Assembly (NCBI GenBank): GCA_914767715.1
Contig: OU612066.1
Coordinates: 10,049,001-10,113,000, forward strand
Direction of reading: 5' to 3'
Source of the DNA: Membranipora membranacea
Lineage: Eukaryota > Bryozoa > Gymnolaemata > Cheilostomatida > Membraniporidae
Length of the DNA: 64,000 bases
Positions 24,270 to 35,817 of this stretch are shown one piece after another. Every line of letters starts with the position of its first letter. Position 1 is the stretch's first letter. Under the pieces are notes generated by a model. It made no database searches, was not told the origin of the DNA, and saw only the letters and a list, made by a program, of their open reading frames with translations. A program made the translations under genes and the position numbers.

Positions 24270-27200
24270 GATGCACCTATGATTTTAGACAAATACCCAC
24301 CGAGACGCTCCATTTTACTAAAACACAGGAACAAACCTGAGGAAGTTCTGCTTTAGGCACCAAGCTGCACCATTTTTAAACGAATCATTTAAGTAGAGCA
24401 TATACCCTTTTTCTTACAACAGAGCGCTCAACCAAAAAAATGATTTCATCATGACAATGATACAATACAATATACATATATACATTTACAATATATTTTA
24501 TATTACAGGCATCCATGAGAAAATTGCTTCTTACCTTTTCTGACTGAAAACAGTGGTTTCTTATTTTTAGAAATAAATTCTGAGACTAAAGTTTCAGATT
24601 CAAAATTGCTGCAAACATTGAGAGTGCCAGTAAAATACATCAGCTTATATAATGAGCAATCATCTTTACACGGACACATACACTATAATGCAGCATTGAA
24701 ACAGCCTTGGAAGTCAATATGATCCGCAAACCTTCCTAATATCAAGCCTGAGTGCTTAAGTCAGTTGGGGTTTCTCATACCCGGTCCCCTTAGGCCTACT
24801 GATGAAAGATGAGTGATCAGGATCCCAGACTAGGCAAACAGGATGTTATATGTAGAATAGTTCTAGATTATTAAAACAGAGCATGTGTAATGAACAGGCC
24901 TTTTGTTGAAGTGAAGGCCAACTGTCAGCTGCCAGCAAAAAACCCAGGGGTCTCAACCCTTTTACTCGTGGTCTAGACCTTCCTATATATATATATATAT
25001 ATAATATGTAATTTTTGTTTATTGTTACCGTTATTGTCAGTCTACAATCATATTTTAGATTGTTTTGCATGCAATAACAGAAAAAAGAAAAAGAAGAAAA
25101 AAAAGAGTAGAGTCAAGGATGCTTTGATATCAGTCATTGAAAATAAATCTGCTTGTGCCTTGGGATGCATAACTGCAGCGACCTCTTCATCAAAATGAAA
25201 ACTAACCATGCCTATGCAAGATTTGATCAAACCGAGGAACTCAATCGATCATACAAACCTCACCTCTATATCACAGACAATGATGGAATACAATATAACC
25301 TCTCCCCTATATCTGGTATATCAATATCCTCCCTGAAAGAGCAAAAAATACTCATCCCTTGTAATAATTACATCAGAGATGACGAAAAAAGTCATAAAAA
25401 TGATTGAAAGAACACTGATTGATGACAACCCAACAACAAAATTCCAAAACAATTATGGCTGTGTTTTCAATCAAAGGTGATGTATCAATATAAATAACAT
25501 GGTCTGATTACCTTTTTATACAGTGATCAACAACTCAACCAAAGAACTGAACTTTGTTCATTGCTCAAAACACACAAAAATGTAGAAAAGAACCGAACTG
25601 CGCTTAGGCAACATCTTCTGTTGTAAACTAATGGGATCTGATGAACACAGTGGCTGCGATGGCCAATGTCAGTTTGAATGGCAGTAAGAATAATATGAAT
25701 CTGTCTTAAACGGACTCATGATGAGCTACAAGCTTTGTCTGTGTAAAAGTTGTGAAAAACATCAACTTGGCCATTCTTTAAACAACACAACTCCCCCCCC
25801 CCCCCCCAACGCCTACTCCCACCAAAAATTCATTTCAAAATGGGCGGCATATGTTCAGTGATTGTTTGATATCGACATCTGATCCCAATGAAACCTGTTG
25901 CAACAAAGGTATTATTCACCAAGCTACCTACAAAGAATTTCTGACAAAGAATAACTTCACCAACACTTCTAGACCTGAGACATTTACATAAAATGCTATA
26001 CATTATATATATCCTAGAGAAGTATAGTACTTGCAGGAGGAAACTTCGCCATTTCGCACATGTTTATAATAGCTAACATTTACACACCCTTTTTACGTTA
26101 TATAATATATAATATCATCCCAGCTAGCGAAGAGTATAGTATAGCTCTAGCCAACATTTACTTCTCTATGGTGTATGTATACAAACGTCCCTAAGAAAGC
26201 TTTTTCTTACGTTAACCAATTGAAAGCCACATGATTTTAGAGATTAAACTTTCTGGAGCAGAACTGGTATAGACTGTAAACTATGTAGTAGCAGTGAAAG
26301 CTTTGTACTACAGCCACACTCCATCCATACATTGATAATTCAACAACATGAGTATTGTGACTCTACTGGAGATCATCCAAAAATCCAATCTAGCCACTGG
26401 CTTTTTGGCATCAGGAACCCAACTAAGGACAGGTGTTGCTGGCCGTGTGGGTTTCCCATACCACCCCCTAAATGATAACACATGGCAGACCTGGATGCTA
26501 GGCTTTCAGGATGTCTGAATGCAAAAAAGACTGTAGGGTGAATAAATAAAACAGAATGGCAAATGCGGTAAACAAATGACCATCCTTGTGGGATAGTAAC
26601 AGAGGCAATAGATATTATCTAGGGTCTCTGGTAGGACTATACTGAGCAATTGTGGTCACAACAAGGAAGTCATGTCAACTCGGTGCAATGAAAAGCTGCC
26701 GAATAAAAAATCCAGGGTCCTAAACATTCACCAGTTTGTGGTATGAGATACATATGGATGTCAATTAAATTACTCATCACCCTCTCATCAGCAAAATGGT
26801 TCATTGAAAAACCATCAAGCCACACCAAAATAATAAAGTGTTCACACATTTTCCCTTGGGCACTCCAATCCTCTGAGAAAGGTTTTGGCCCTTAATAATT
26901 GAAAACAAACTGATAATGTATAAAATAGCCTCTTTGAGACAGCATTATTGAATTATGAAGGGCTACCAAATACCAATTTCTGACATGTTTTTGACTTTTA
27001 TTATAATAATTCTTGCATTCAAAGTAGGAAACAGCATTTACTCGTATATAGTGAATGAGTAGTGGCAGCGCAATGCCACACAATGTAAGCTAACATTGAT
27101 TACATATATGGTATACCAATAAACTCCCCCTCCTCCCTCAACAAGGTTCTCGCAGTCTTGCCACGCAGCTCTCTTGATTTTTGAGGCCCATGTGACAAGG

Positions 27201-27800
27201 CTAGGTAGCCCAAACATTGTATGCAAAGTCACAGAGATTATATTATATAGCCTTAGGTTACTGACTGTATTATGATTTGGCGCTCCACTCTCAAACATTA
27301 CAGAAATCAGCTTAGAAAACTTCTTCAGAAACTACAAAGAAGTTAAAAATTGTGTACAATTTTACATCAAGGCGTATAGTGGTCTCATCCAAAGCTGCTG
27401 ATTTCAGACTATGTCAGGGTGGATGCTTTGCACCTCTTAGCACCGATTTACTTTAGCGACCAAAACTTGTGACTTAGAATAAAGCACCAATAATTTGGTC
27501 AGAGTCTTATAACAAAGATCTCCTCCGGCCTGTGACTGATCTAAATGAAAATGAAAATTCATAATAACTCGACTACATATTTAAATGTGAAGATGTCGGG
27601 ATACAGCATGAAATATGTACAATAGTGTATGACTTAAAAAAAACAATGTATACCCAATTTTGAACTGATATGACGTATGGCAGTTAGGAGAAAATCTACA
27701 TAGAGCTAAACCATTACCTCATTGAGAGGTAAAAGCTTGTGGTCACTGGAGGGATGGACAGGGTCTCTAGTGGAGGGATGGACACGGCCCCCAGTGGAGA
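24270..27800. other. Intergenic DNA between genes B and C, no gene seen
   Basis: The stretch contains (TA)n near 24984-25003, a poly-C run at 25793-25807 and AT-rich sequence. The longest frames are under 90 codons and resemble nothing I know. The right end abuts the stop codon of gene C and should hold its 3' untranslated region. Confidence 0.45.
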
Positions 27801-27804
27801 CGGA

Positions 27805-30800
27805 TTAAGACCCAGTGGGTAAAGACGAAGGTTGTTGAGGAGTATTATCAAGTTGTTCATTGAGAGTTTGAGGTTTGTTCAGGCTTGATGGCTGCTCATT
27901 ATCCATGTACGTGGAATTTGTAGCCAAACTAAAATCAGGTCCATCCGTTTCCAACTGAGCCTCAGTGGTCGACACATCGGAGACGCAATCATCGGAAGGG
28001 TCTGGTGGATGATGATCGGATAACTCCGACAAAGAGTCATTTAAACGTTTATTTTCATTGCTGTCTATAGCACCAATGTTGATAGTAGTTACAGGAGTGA
28101 CCAACCTGCCTTGGCACAGTTTTCTTAGCGGCACTGTCAGTATCAGTTGTAGAACTATAACACATATAAGGACGATACAAGCTACTTTCCAAGTTTCCGC
28201 ATTATTAGAGCTGGAATCATTATCTAACAACTGATCAAGTTTGTGTTGATCAGGATCAGATAAACCTTGAAGGCGGGCAGCTGCAGGTACTGTTAATGAT
28301 GGTGACACGACTTCACTGGCAGAGTTACTCACCCTTACAGTGCAACTATCCTTCAGGCTTAGTACCTTTCTACTAACTACAAACCCATCTAAAAAATAAA
28401 GTGTATTAAATGGATTAACAAACATTCAAACCTCAAAGGACGATTTGTCTACCTTTTTGAGCTCTCTAAAATCATGTACGATGACCCTGCACTTGTCATT
28501 TCTGCTTTAAAGTATATGGTGACTTTGTTGTGATGAGGTATTACGATATTAGATGCCAGAGCTTGGAAAAGCAGAAGAAGCCGAATATTAAATGATAGTA
28601 GTACCTGATGTTTGTATAGCAGAGGACATATTATGCCCGTCACATTGTAGACCCTCTTCAAGTTGAGGTGTGGGGTAGCCTGACATCTTCACACTGAGCA
28701 TGTAGTTGTCACCTTTCTGCTCCCATGAGAGCTCCACCTTAGGTACAGGGTCAACTAGAGCATAAAAACAGCAGGATTACGACAACGAATAATAAGGCGC
28801 TCACCTCTCCCTTTGTACCCGAGCATCATGTCTAGAAGAAGATACTTTGGTTACGTTTAAAAAAAAACAACGCCTTTAGTAGTTTGCTGGCTGCAATTGG
28901 CAATTGCCATTTGCATGTAGCGAGACGGAGGTGTTTTATATCTATGTCAACCTTTATACCACCCTCATACTCCAGCATATAACTCAGTGATTGTTATGTA
29001 GTTACGAGTTGTGTAACCTTTTATGTTATGGAGACAACTCCTTAGATATATGTACTGGGCAGCCATATAAATTAAGTTAGACGATGTTCATCTTTGGTTA
29101 AGAAATACAACAGTTTACTCTCCACAATACAGTGACATGTATGTACACAATTAAATAGTGATAAATTAAACTAAGCACAAAATTGCTGCCATAACATTGA
29201 GACACGAGGTAAATCAGCTCAGACAATTACCATGATGTGAGGCAGTGGTGAAATCCAGCACACATATATCTCGATTTTCTGTGTCGACAACAAGCCTCAT
29301 AGTCTTATAAGTCTGCCTGAGAAGGTGAGACATAGATGGGGGTGTGTAGATATAGTTAATAGAGCAATTCTCCGGCTGAGATGGCCTACAGTTCTCTACT
29401 CTACGAAGCTCCACTGAGCGATTATCAGCATTCCGTAAAAAGAACCTCTGTCTCTTATCGGCTTTCTGGAAAATATAATAACTTGAACATGAGAATAAAT
29501 GTACGAGTTCCACCAGCATCAAAACTAATACCAAGTAGAATTTAAAAAAAAAAAAATCCCATCATATAAAGTTGAATGATGTTATACTTAGCTATTAATT
29601 TTAATAAGCCTAATTATCTAAGCGTCCATCATCAAGTCTATTTTTCTTTACATAAAAAAGCTTCATGGAGACAGAGCCTAACTTCTAATAAACAATCATG
29701 TTGTTGTGAGTCTCTATCCAGGCCTATTATGCTCTTCAATGTCCAAAACAATAAATATGAATGTTGCCATAATGATAAATGTGGTTATCCCTGCAGCCAG
29801 GACAGAGTTTTGTAAATATAATATATTTTGGATATGATAATAGTTAAAAGAAATTCGGTGGCAGTGCACTAAAGCACTGTCAACAAAAGCAAATATATTG
29901 CCGATCGATGTCTACCATTTTTGAAGGCAGGTGCCAAGGAAAGTCAGGTCAAAAGGTCAATTTTGTTTCGATTTTTACAATTTTTAAAACTTGAGGAGAA
30001 AAAGTTTTATTTCATAGCCTGATAACACACACAATAAGCTAATTATTACTAGGCACGGAGATAAAGATTGATACTCATCGATTAATTTCAGGGCATATAT
30101 CATCACCATCTCACCAACCTCGGTTTATGAAAAAAGCACTGTCCTCTCTCAAAACATGGGAAGAAAACTCCAGACAATAAAATGAAAAAATATTCCTCCC
30201 ACCCTCCCTGATTTATCCCAACAGAAGGTTGTTCGTTCGTAAACTATTACCTTCTAAGGATTAGTCGTTCCAGAATAATCTTTAAAAAAGATCTAGTGAT
30301 TGTAACTAATTGAAAAAATCATGAATGAATATGTTTTACATATGGTTAACAGTTACAGCCTGTAGTTTTGATCAATGTTGAGCACATTTAAAAGTGACAG
30401 CTAATAACTGATACACTTACATTTGTATCATGTTTGAACTTGAAGCTGATGTTGTATTCAATGTCACGTCTGGATGTTTCAGGGGAGATTATCTGATAGA
30501 AGAAGCCATAACCAAGCAGATGTTTCACCCTCTGGGGCTCGCTGCCATTGACAAGAACATCACATGAACCTGCACCTAGAAATAAAACCAAAGGTTGACA
30601 ACTTTCTTCATAGTAACTACCAACTTGTCAAAGAATGTGCTGTTGAATATCACCTATTGGAAAGAACTACCTCATCATCAGTATTCCATCTCTGGTCACA
30701 TTACCCTACGGCCGAAGCATAATCAAACCAATACCTTTTTACCTAATACCTTTTTGTTAATAACTGACCTATATGTACAGTGCAGATCAGTAGTGTTAGG

Positions 30801-30817
30801 CATATGAGCAGCCTCAT
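27805..30817 (-). CDS. Type I membrane receptor C of the tandem family
   Basis: Five minus-strand exons join in frame: 30817-30769, 30575-30421, 29465-29231, 28754-28605 and 28388-27805, giving 1173 nt and 390 residues. Exons 1, 2 and 4 are exactly the same lengths as in gene A (49, 155 and 150 nt). Exon 1 is a clean signal peptide (MRLLICLTLLICTVHI). Module 1 starts SCDVLVNG and contains NCRPSQPENC and a late DICVLDF. Module 2 has VPKVELSWEQKGDNY, then LQC, then DSCTVRVSN, the most Ig/FnIII-like version of the three. A stalk leads to the transmembrane helix at about 264-284. The tail of about 106 residues is rich in Ser, Asp and Pro with a single tyrosine, Y357 (STYMDN). I do not recognise the family. 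Cell-surface location follows from the signal peptide and helix. Confidence 0.8.
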
Positions 30818-31180
30818 GACAGGCTATCGCAATAGGCCTGTCAGGAAGCTTTCATATTCTAGTGTGAGGGCAGGGTAAGAGCTGTGATCCGCAGTACCAA
30901 TAAGGCCATCCAATTTCCACTTCTCACTAAAATATCTACAACGACAAACAGATTCAAAATTATGTCGCTCAAATTATTGAATCTGTCATCTCACACACAG
31001 AATGCAATGCTCAATCTATAGCTCTAAAACAGGAGTTGGTTAATGGGGACATAATGCGAATGTCTTAGCTTATCGATTTTTTAACTACGACTCAGACTCA
31101 TTATTCATGCACGGACTGCTCATTCAGATATTGCCAAAATTATGTCTGTATGCAAATTGTGCTGTGGTTTAAACATTTAA

Positions 31181-31540
31181 AGGGCAACCAAGGTTTCAAT
31201 CAACTTCTCATTGATGGCCATTGATTAATAGCAGATTGCACCTTCTGCATGGGGAAAAAGACAAAATATAATTCGGATTCTTGTTAAACATTTCTTCCAT
31301 CAGGTACTCAAACTCAGCTAAAAGAGAATACCACATAGCAGTTTCCTGTTCCTGTTATTACTTAGCCTGTGCTCTATAATTATTACAGCAAAGTCTTGGA
31401 ACCTCCCCTAAACTGAAGTGTTACCCAGCTTAGAGTCAGCAACTACTTTGAGTTTTGCATCACGTAATGCACAAAGCTGATGCTGCCCAGCACATTATTT
31501 GCTACCCATTGATGCATTGCTGCGAAGCCTGGGTTGCCCT
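31181..31540 (+). mobile_element. piggyBac-like MITE, full-length copy
   Basis: Ends AGGGCAACC and GGTTGCCCT are inverted repeats, flanked by TTAA at 31177-31180 and 31541-31544. TTAA duplication is the hallmark of piggyBac insertions. The 360-bp interior has no coding frame. Related copies are at 12977-13181 and 18674-19034. This is the reference copy for the window. Confidence 0.85.
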
Positions 31541-31544
31541 TTAA

Positions 31545-31611
31545 AGGGCAACCAAGGTTTCGCAGCGATGCATTAATGGGCAGTAAATTATGTGCTATTA
31601 TTAGCCTGTCT
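31545..31611 (-). mobile_element. Second piggyBac-like MITE end, inserted next to the first
   Basis: Starting right after the TTAA at 31541-31544, AGGGCAACCAAGGTTTCGCAG reproduces the other end of the MITE in reverse orientation. It breaks off where the foldback element beginning TAGCCTGTCTTG starts at 31612. The two MITEs therefore share one TTAA and are arranged end to end. Confidence 0.75.
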
Positions 31612-31940
31612 TGACAAGCTTTGTTTGGTGGGGGGGGGGGGAGGGAACAAAGCTTGTCAACTCTTGCATGCTCGACTGTCGAGCAGCCGATGTTAAATAT
31701 TGTCTTCTCTTGCGATCGAGAAGATAACTCCTTTATCTCACTAATCAAATTGTAAAGTCCAGCAGCCGATATTAGATATTGTCTTTTCTTGCAATCGAGA
31801 AGATAACTCCTTTACCACACTAATCAATTTGTATAGGAATGTATACAAATTGATAAGTGTGATGAAAGAGTTAGAGAAGACAATATTTAATATCGGCTGC
31901 TCGACAGTCGAGCATGCAAGAGTTGACAAGCTTTGTTTGA
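31612..31940. repeat. Foldback element with nested inverted and direct repeats
   Basis: GACAAGCTTTGTTT near 31623 recurs at the right end. AACTCTTGCATGCTCGACTG and the following AATATTGTCTTCTC at the left are mirrored in inverse at about 31880-31930. Inside, two direct copies of a unit of about 70 bp (TCGAGAAGATAACTCCTTTA) are followed by an inverse partial copy. The left-end motif TAGCCTGTCTTGACAAG also occurs at 58504-58590, so this is a repeat family. Confidence 0.65.
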
Positions 31941-32595
31941 CACTGATATCTGGGAGTAGGACGGGAACAAATGAAAGACAAATCCTTCAAGTCCGTCTGT
32001 GGCCAGAGATCAGTGTACTACCGTCTTTGCCACCCTTTTCACAACACTGGGCACTTGCTCAACTGCCCAGGCTTCTGCTGTCTCTGAAGGTCTGCGCTGC
32101 AGTTGGTAGACAGCGATGTCCATCCTGGCTAGGGTGCATTGGCATGAATGCATTCCTTTTCCCTGACATGTCACATTGGTGTAGTCCATGCCTTAACAAA
32201 CTTTGTCATGGACCTGACCCGGACCAACAAAGCTTGTTAAGGGGAGGTTACCCACCCCTTGAATGGCTATGGATGGGAGGCAAACTCAAGTGTTTACATG
32301 CTTGTCACTCCAGAAACACCTGACCTTGCTAACGTAGTAGTGTTATGTGTGGAACTGACTGGAAGTGAAATTTGATTTGAGTGAATGTTATCTATCATTA
32401 TGTCACTGTGTCAAACCTTGGGCAAAGGACCACGTTTGTTTTCTACTCCTCCTTTCTTACGTAGATCTGTGAGCAGAAGACGTCTGTGGTCTCATCTATA
32501 CTCATCTGTGCTTCTTGTGCGTTTCTGTGAATACATCGTATCAATGATACAGGTGCAGGGTGCTTGTGCTGGAACAAAAGAGAGGAGTATAGAGA

Positions 32596-33500
32596 TTAGT
32601 AGGTTTTGGTCAGGACGCCAGCTGCAGCAGCTCTGAAGGCGTCTACTGTGAACACAGACGTCACATTTGGTGGCAAGGAGTTCCACAGGACGATCGTGTC
32701 AGGGATGTACGAATTCTGGAAAGCCACTGTTCTACAATGGAGCTGAGTGTACTTCCCAGGGTGAACAGCTGATTGACGAAGAGCTATCTGTACATCAATG
32801 AGATTGTTGATCATCTTGTAGAGCAGAATCACTCTGTCGATCTTGCGGAGTGCCTGCATACTTTCCCAGCCAAGTTGATTTTTCATTGCTGAAACACTGC
32901 TGAATCTTGAGTAGTCATTGCTCACGAAGCGAGCGGTTCTGTTTTGCACTGCTTCAAGCTGCTGGATCTGGTTCTGATGGTGTGGATCCCATATGGAGCT
33001 GCAGTATTCAAGCTGGGGCGTACAAGCGTCTTATAGCTGAGTTCCTTAAGTGATCTTGGAAAGCTGGATATATTCCGCTGTAGGAACGACAGTGAATGGT
33101 TGGCTTTTCCTGATATTGTCTTTATGTGAGGTCTCCATGATAGGTCTTTGCTGATGATGACACCGAGGTACTTTGCAGAGTCAACAGCTATTAGGTCATG
33201 TTCTCTGATTGAGTAGGTCTTCAGTACTGGTATTTTCTTCCTTGTGACTCGTAAGATGTTACACTTGTTAGGATGGAATGCCATTCCCCAGTCCTCCTCC
33301 CAGCGAAGCAGAGAGTTGAGATCAGTTTGTAGATTCTCGGTATCTTGGTTGGACTGTATCTTTCGATAGACCACAGACCATCAGCAAAAAGACGCTGAGC
33401 ATGAGTTTATTCCTGCTAGCTAGCATCAGTGTCAGAGTGACTGTCACTGAGTTGCACAGCCTGACCTTGGAGTATCTCTTACTCCAGTCCATGCTTTGAC
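32596..33500 (-). pseudogene. LINE reverse transcriptase remnant, C-terminal part
   Basis: Minus-strand frames of about 150 and 117 codons overlap at 32922-32949 in different frames. They cover the C-terminal part of a non-LTR retrotransposon reverse transcriptase: VVYRKIQ, a WGMAFHPNKCN motif, a YLGVIIS motif, then a C-terminal region with QNRTARFV, YKMINN and LWNSLPP. All are standard landmarks of Jockey/CR1-type elements. Upstream near 33380-33400 a RLFAD remains in another frame. There the second Asp of the catalytic FADD is lost and the frame shifts. The copy is 5'-truncated and frameshifted, hence inactive. Confidence 0.8.
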
Positions 33501-33520
33501 TAACTAAGTGATTCATTATT

Positions 33521-35810
33521 ACTATTGGGTCAATGCACTAACTAACTAACTAAAGTAAACCTAGTTGGTTTCAGGTTAGCCCATGACCAGTCCATTGATT
33601 GATTCTGCAAAAGCACAGAGTGCAATTGACATGCACAGGCCTTCTGTAAAACGTGCAAGTCCAGTGATCATGGTCATGTGTGGTTTGGAGTAGTAGTAAG
33701 TCTACAACTCCATGAGTAAATCTAATTCTCACTTTTTCTGTTTTCAGTTTACTAGCGATTCAAACCTCACTTGTTTCTATTATAGAGGACAACTCCCTTT
33801 TCTAAATTTATTAATATAAACAGGCTTTTTGCTCTATATCTGCTTATTGCACAAAATTAATGTCAACAATTTTCAGGTCAGAAATGTATCAACATCAATC
33901 TATAGTCATATCAGATGTTTTAGAGCCATAGTGTATAAAACATGGTCAGGGAAGTAAAGATCCTAAAGGGTGCCGAGTATGGATTATTCATTAATAGCGT
34001 TTTAGGAGAGGCAGTGCAGTTTGGTTAACTTTATTAAGGTTGTGATGGCATGTTTGATTGTCTTTTAATTAAACTTAAGCTACAAAAATTAAAAAAAAGT
34101 GGAGTTTTGTTGTCTTCCACATCATAAAGCATGAGTCTTCAACAATACTTTGGGTCTCTACTCTCTATCCAGCAAACGGAAGGAAGCCTGACTACGATTG
34201 CACTGCACAGGGTAATTAACTACATTTGGGAATTACACATGTGGGCGTTAGAGTCAAATCGGTAAAATATATATTTGTCAAGACATCATATTCATATATA
34301 ACAGGACTTATTAATAGCAGATTCAGATGATTGTGTTTGAACAACCTTATGTTTTGATTGCCAGACATGCCAACCACAGCTCAACAGGGTTGGTCTGATC
34401 AGGGAGGGTCTGGTCTAGTCTGATTATAGCAGAGAATAATTAAAACTTCGGAGTTGTCTCATCAGTTGTCGAGAAAAAGCAAATCCTGTTCTGAGAAAAG
34501 TCCTAGCTATTTTATTCCACGAGGCTCATTGGGCCCAGCATTATTTTGAGTTGAGAACTTGATTGCACTTGGTCATATTCACATACTCTGTTATCACTGA
34601 TTTCTCATAACTTTGTGCTATTCTACACTGATGATTATACAAAAGGCTTACTTTTTTTAAGGTTGATTTAAATCAGATGTCTTTTCACACGCCACTTCCC
34701 GAAGCATGATCACAGAGTTTAATATCATTCACAAAGTTTCAGATCCCCGACACCACTCCTTGGTTCCAGCTAGTGTTTGTCAATAAATTACCATTATTAT
34801 TTATAGAAGAAACTTAATGTTTTGTGTAATAATGCTAACTTTAGCCTTGATATTGAAATTCTTTAATTGTAGTAATCATGAATCAATTTCACCATCTGGT
34901 CAATGACCTTCAATTAAATGCAATAACTGTGAATGCCCTCTTTTGACAAAAGCGCAGAAAATATTGACATTGTTTATCGCCTTTAGCCAAACTCTGTAAC
35001 AACATGTCAGACATTATTGTCTCAATCTAAGGCAAGATTGATTCTCAATCTACTTTAACCGCTTAAAATAAAATTGTGACCATGCACAATCGACCATCTT
35101 AGCACATAGATTTTGATTATTTAAATACGCCTTGTATACAATGTGATCCTAAATCAACACCACGATAGAATATCAGACATATCCAGGCAGGTTGTCAATC
35201 GCATTGGTCATCCAAGTAAGTCAGGTGACAATGATAGTCAGTGCCACTATGCATTTTTAACCATTTTTAAGCTGATGTATGATTTAGTTGTAAGCTGATG
35301 GCGCAATCATGATTCCTAGGATAGCGCGGCCGCTCCTTGCTTAGTTTACAGGTGAAATGATTTTTTTGAATCACTTTTACATCCGTCTTCAATTGGTTTT
35401 GATATATATTTGAGCATGAGAAAAAAATGAGAGCCTGAATTGACTGGAAAATAAAATCTGTCCTCTACCATAAAGAGGAAGGAATACGTCATAATACTTG
35501 GTATTATTTTATAGTAAAACAGCTACATACAATTGAACACTGATGATGCCAAACTGTCATATGATAACCAGATTTTAAGCTACAGCCCATCTTTAGCTAA
35601 GCGATACTTTCAAAATCCGCCACTGTCATGGGAAGAGTTCTGGTTTTGACATCAAGTGTTTTGGACGGACTTTTGTCAGGCAAAGTGATGACCTGTTGAG
35701 TTGGGAAGAGGTAGATTCTAAGAAAGTAGTTGGTCCATTATGGCGCGACTATATCCAGGGTTTCCTGTCACAAACCAGATCATATAATTGGTTTTTAAAT
35801 CTTCAATGAA
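33521..35810. other. Intergenic DNA downstream of the GPCR, no gene seen
   Basis: It contains an (AACT)n run near 33536-33552 and AT-rich sequence. There is no coding frame with family resemblance. The right end should hold the GPCR 3' untranslated region. Confidence 0.5.
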
Positions 35811-35817
35811 TAAGCTG

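Noticed and set aside
23955-24356. 133-codon plus-strand frame
   Set aside because: Mostly inside the hAT-type MITE at 23912-24261, a non-coding element.
31829-32323. 164-codon plus-strand frame
   Set aside because: It begins inside a foldback repeat and its composition is not protein-like; no family resemblance.
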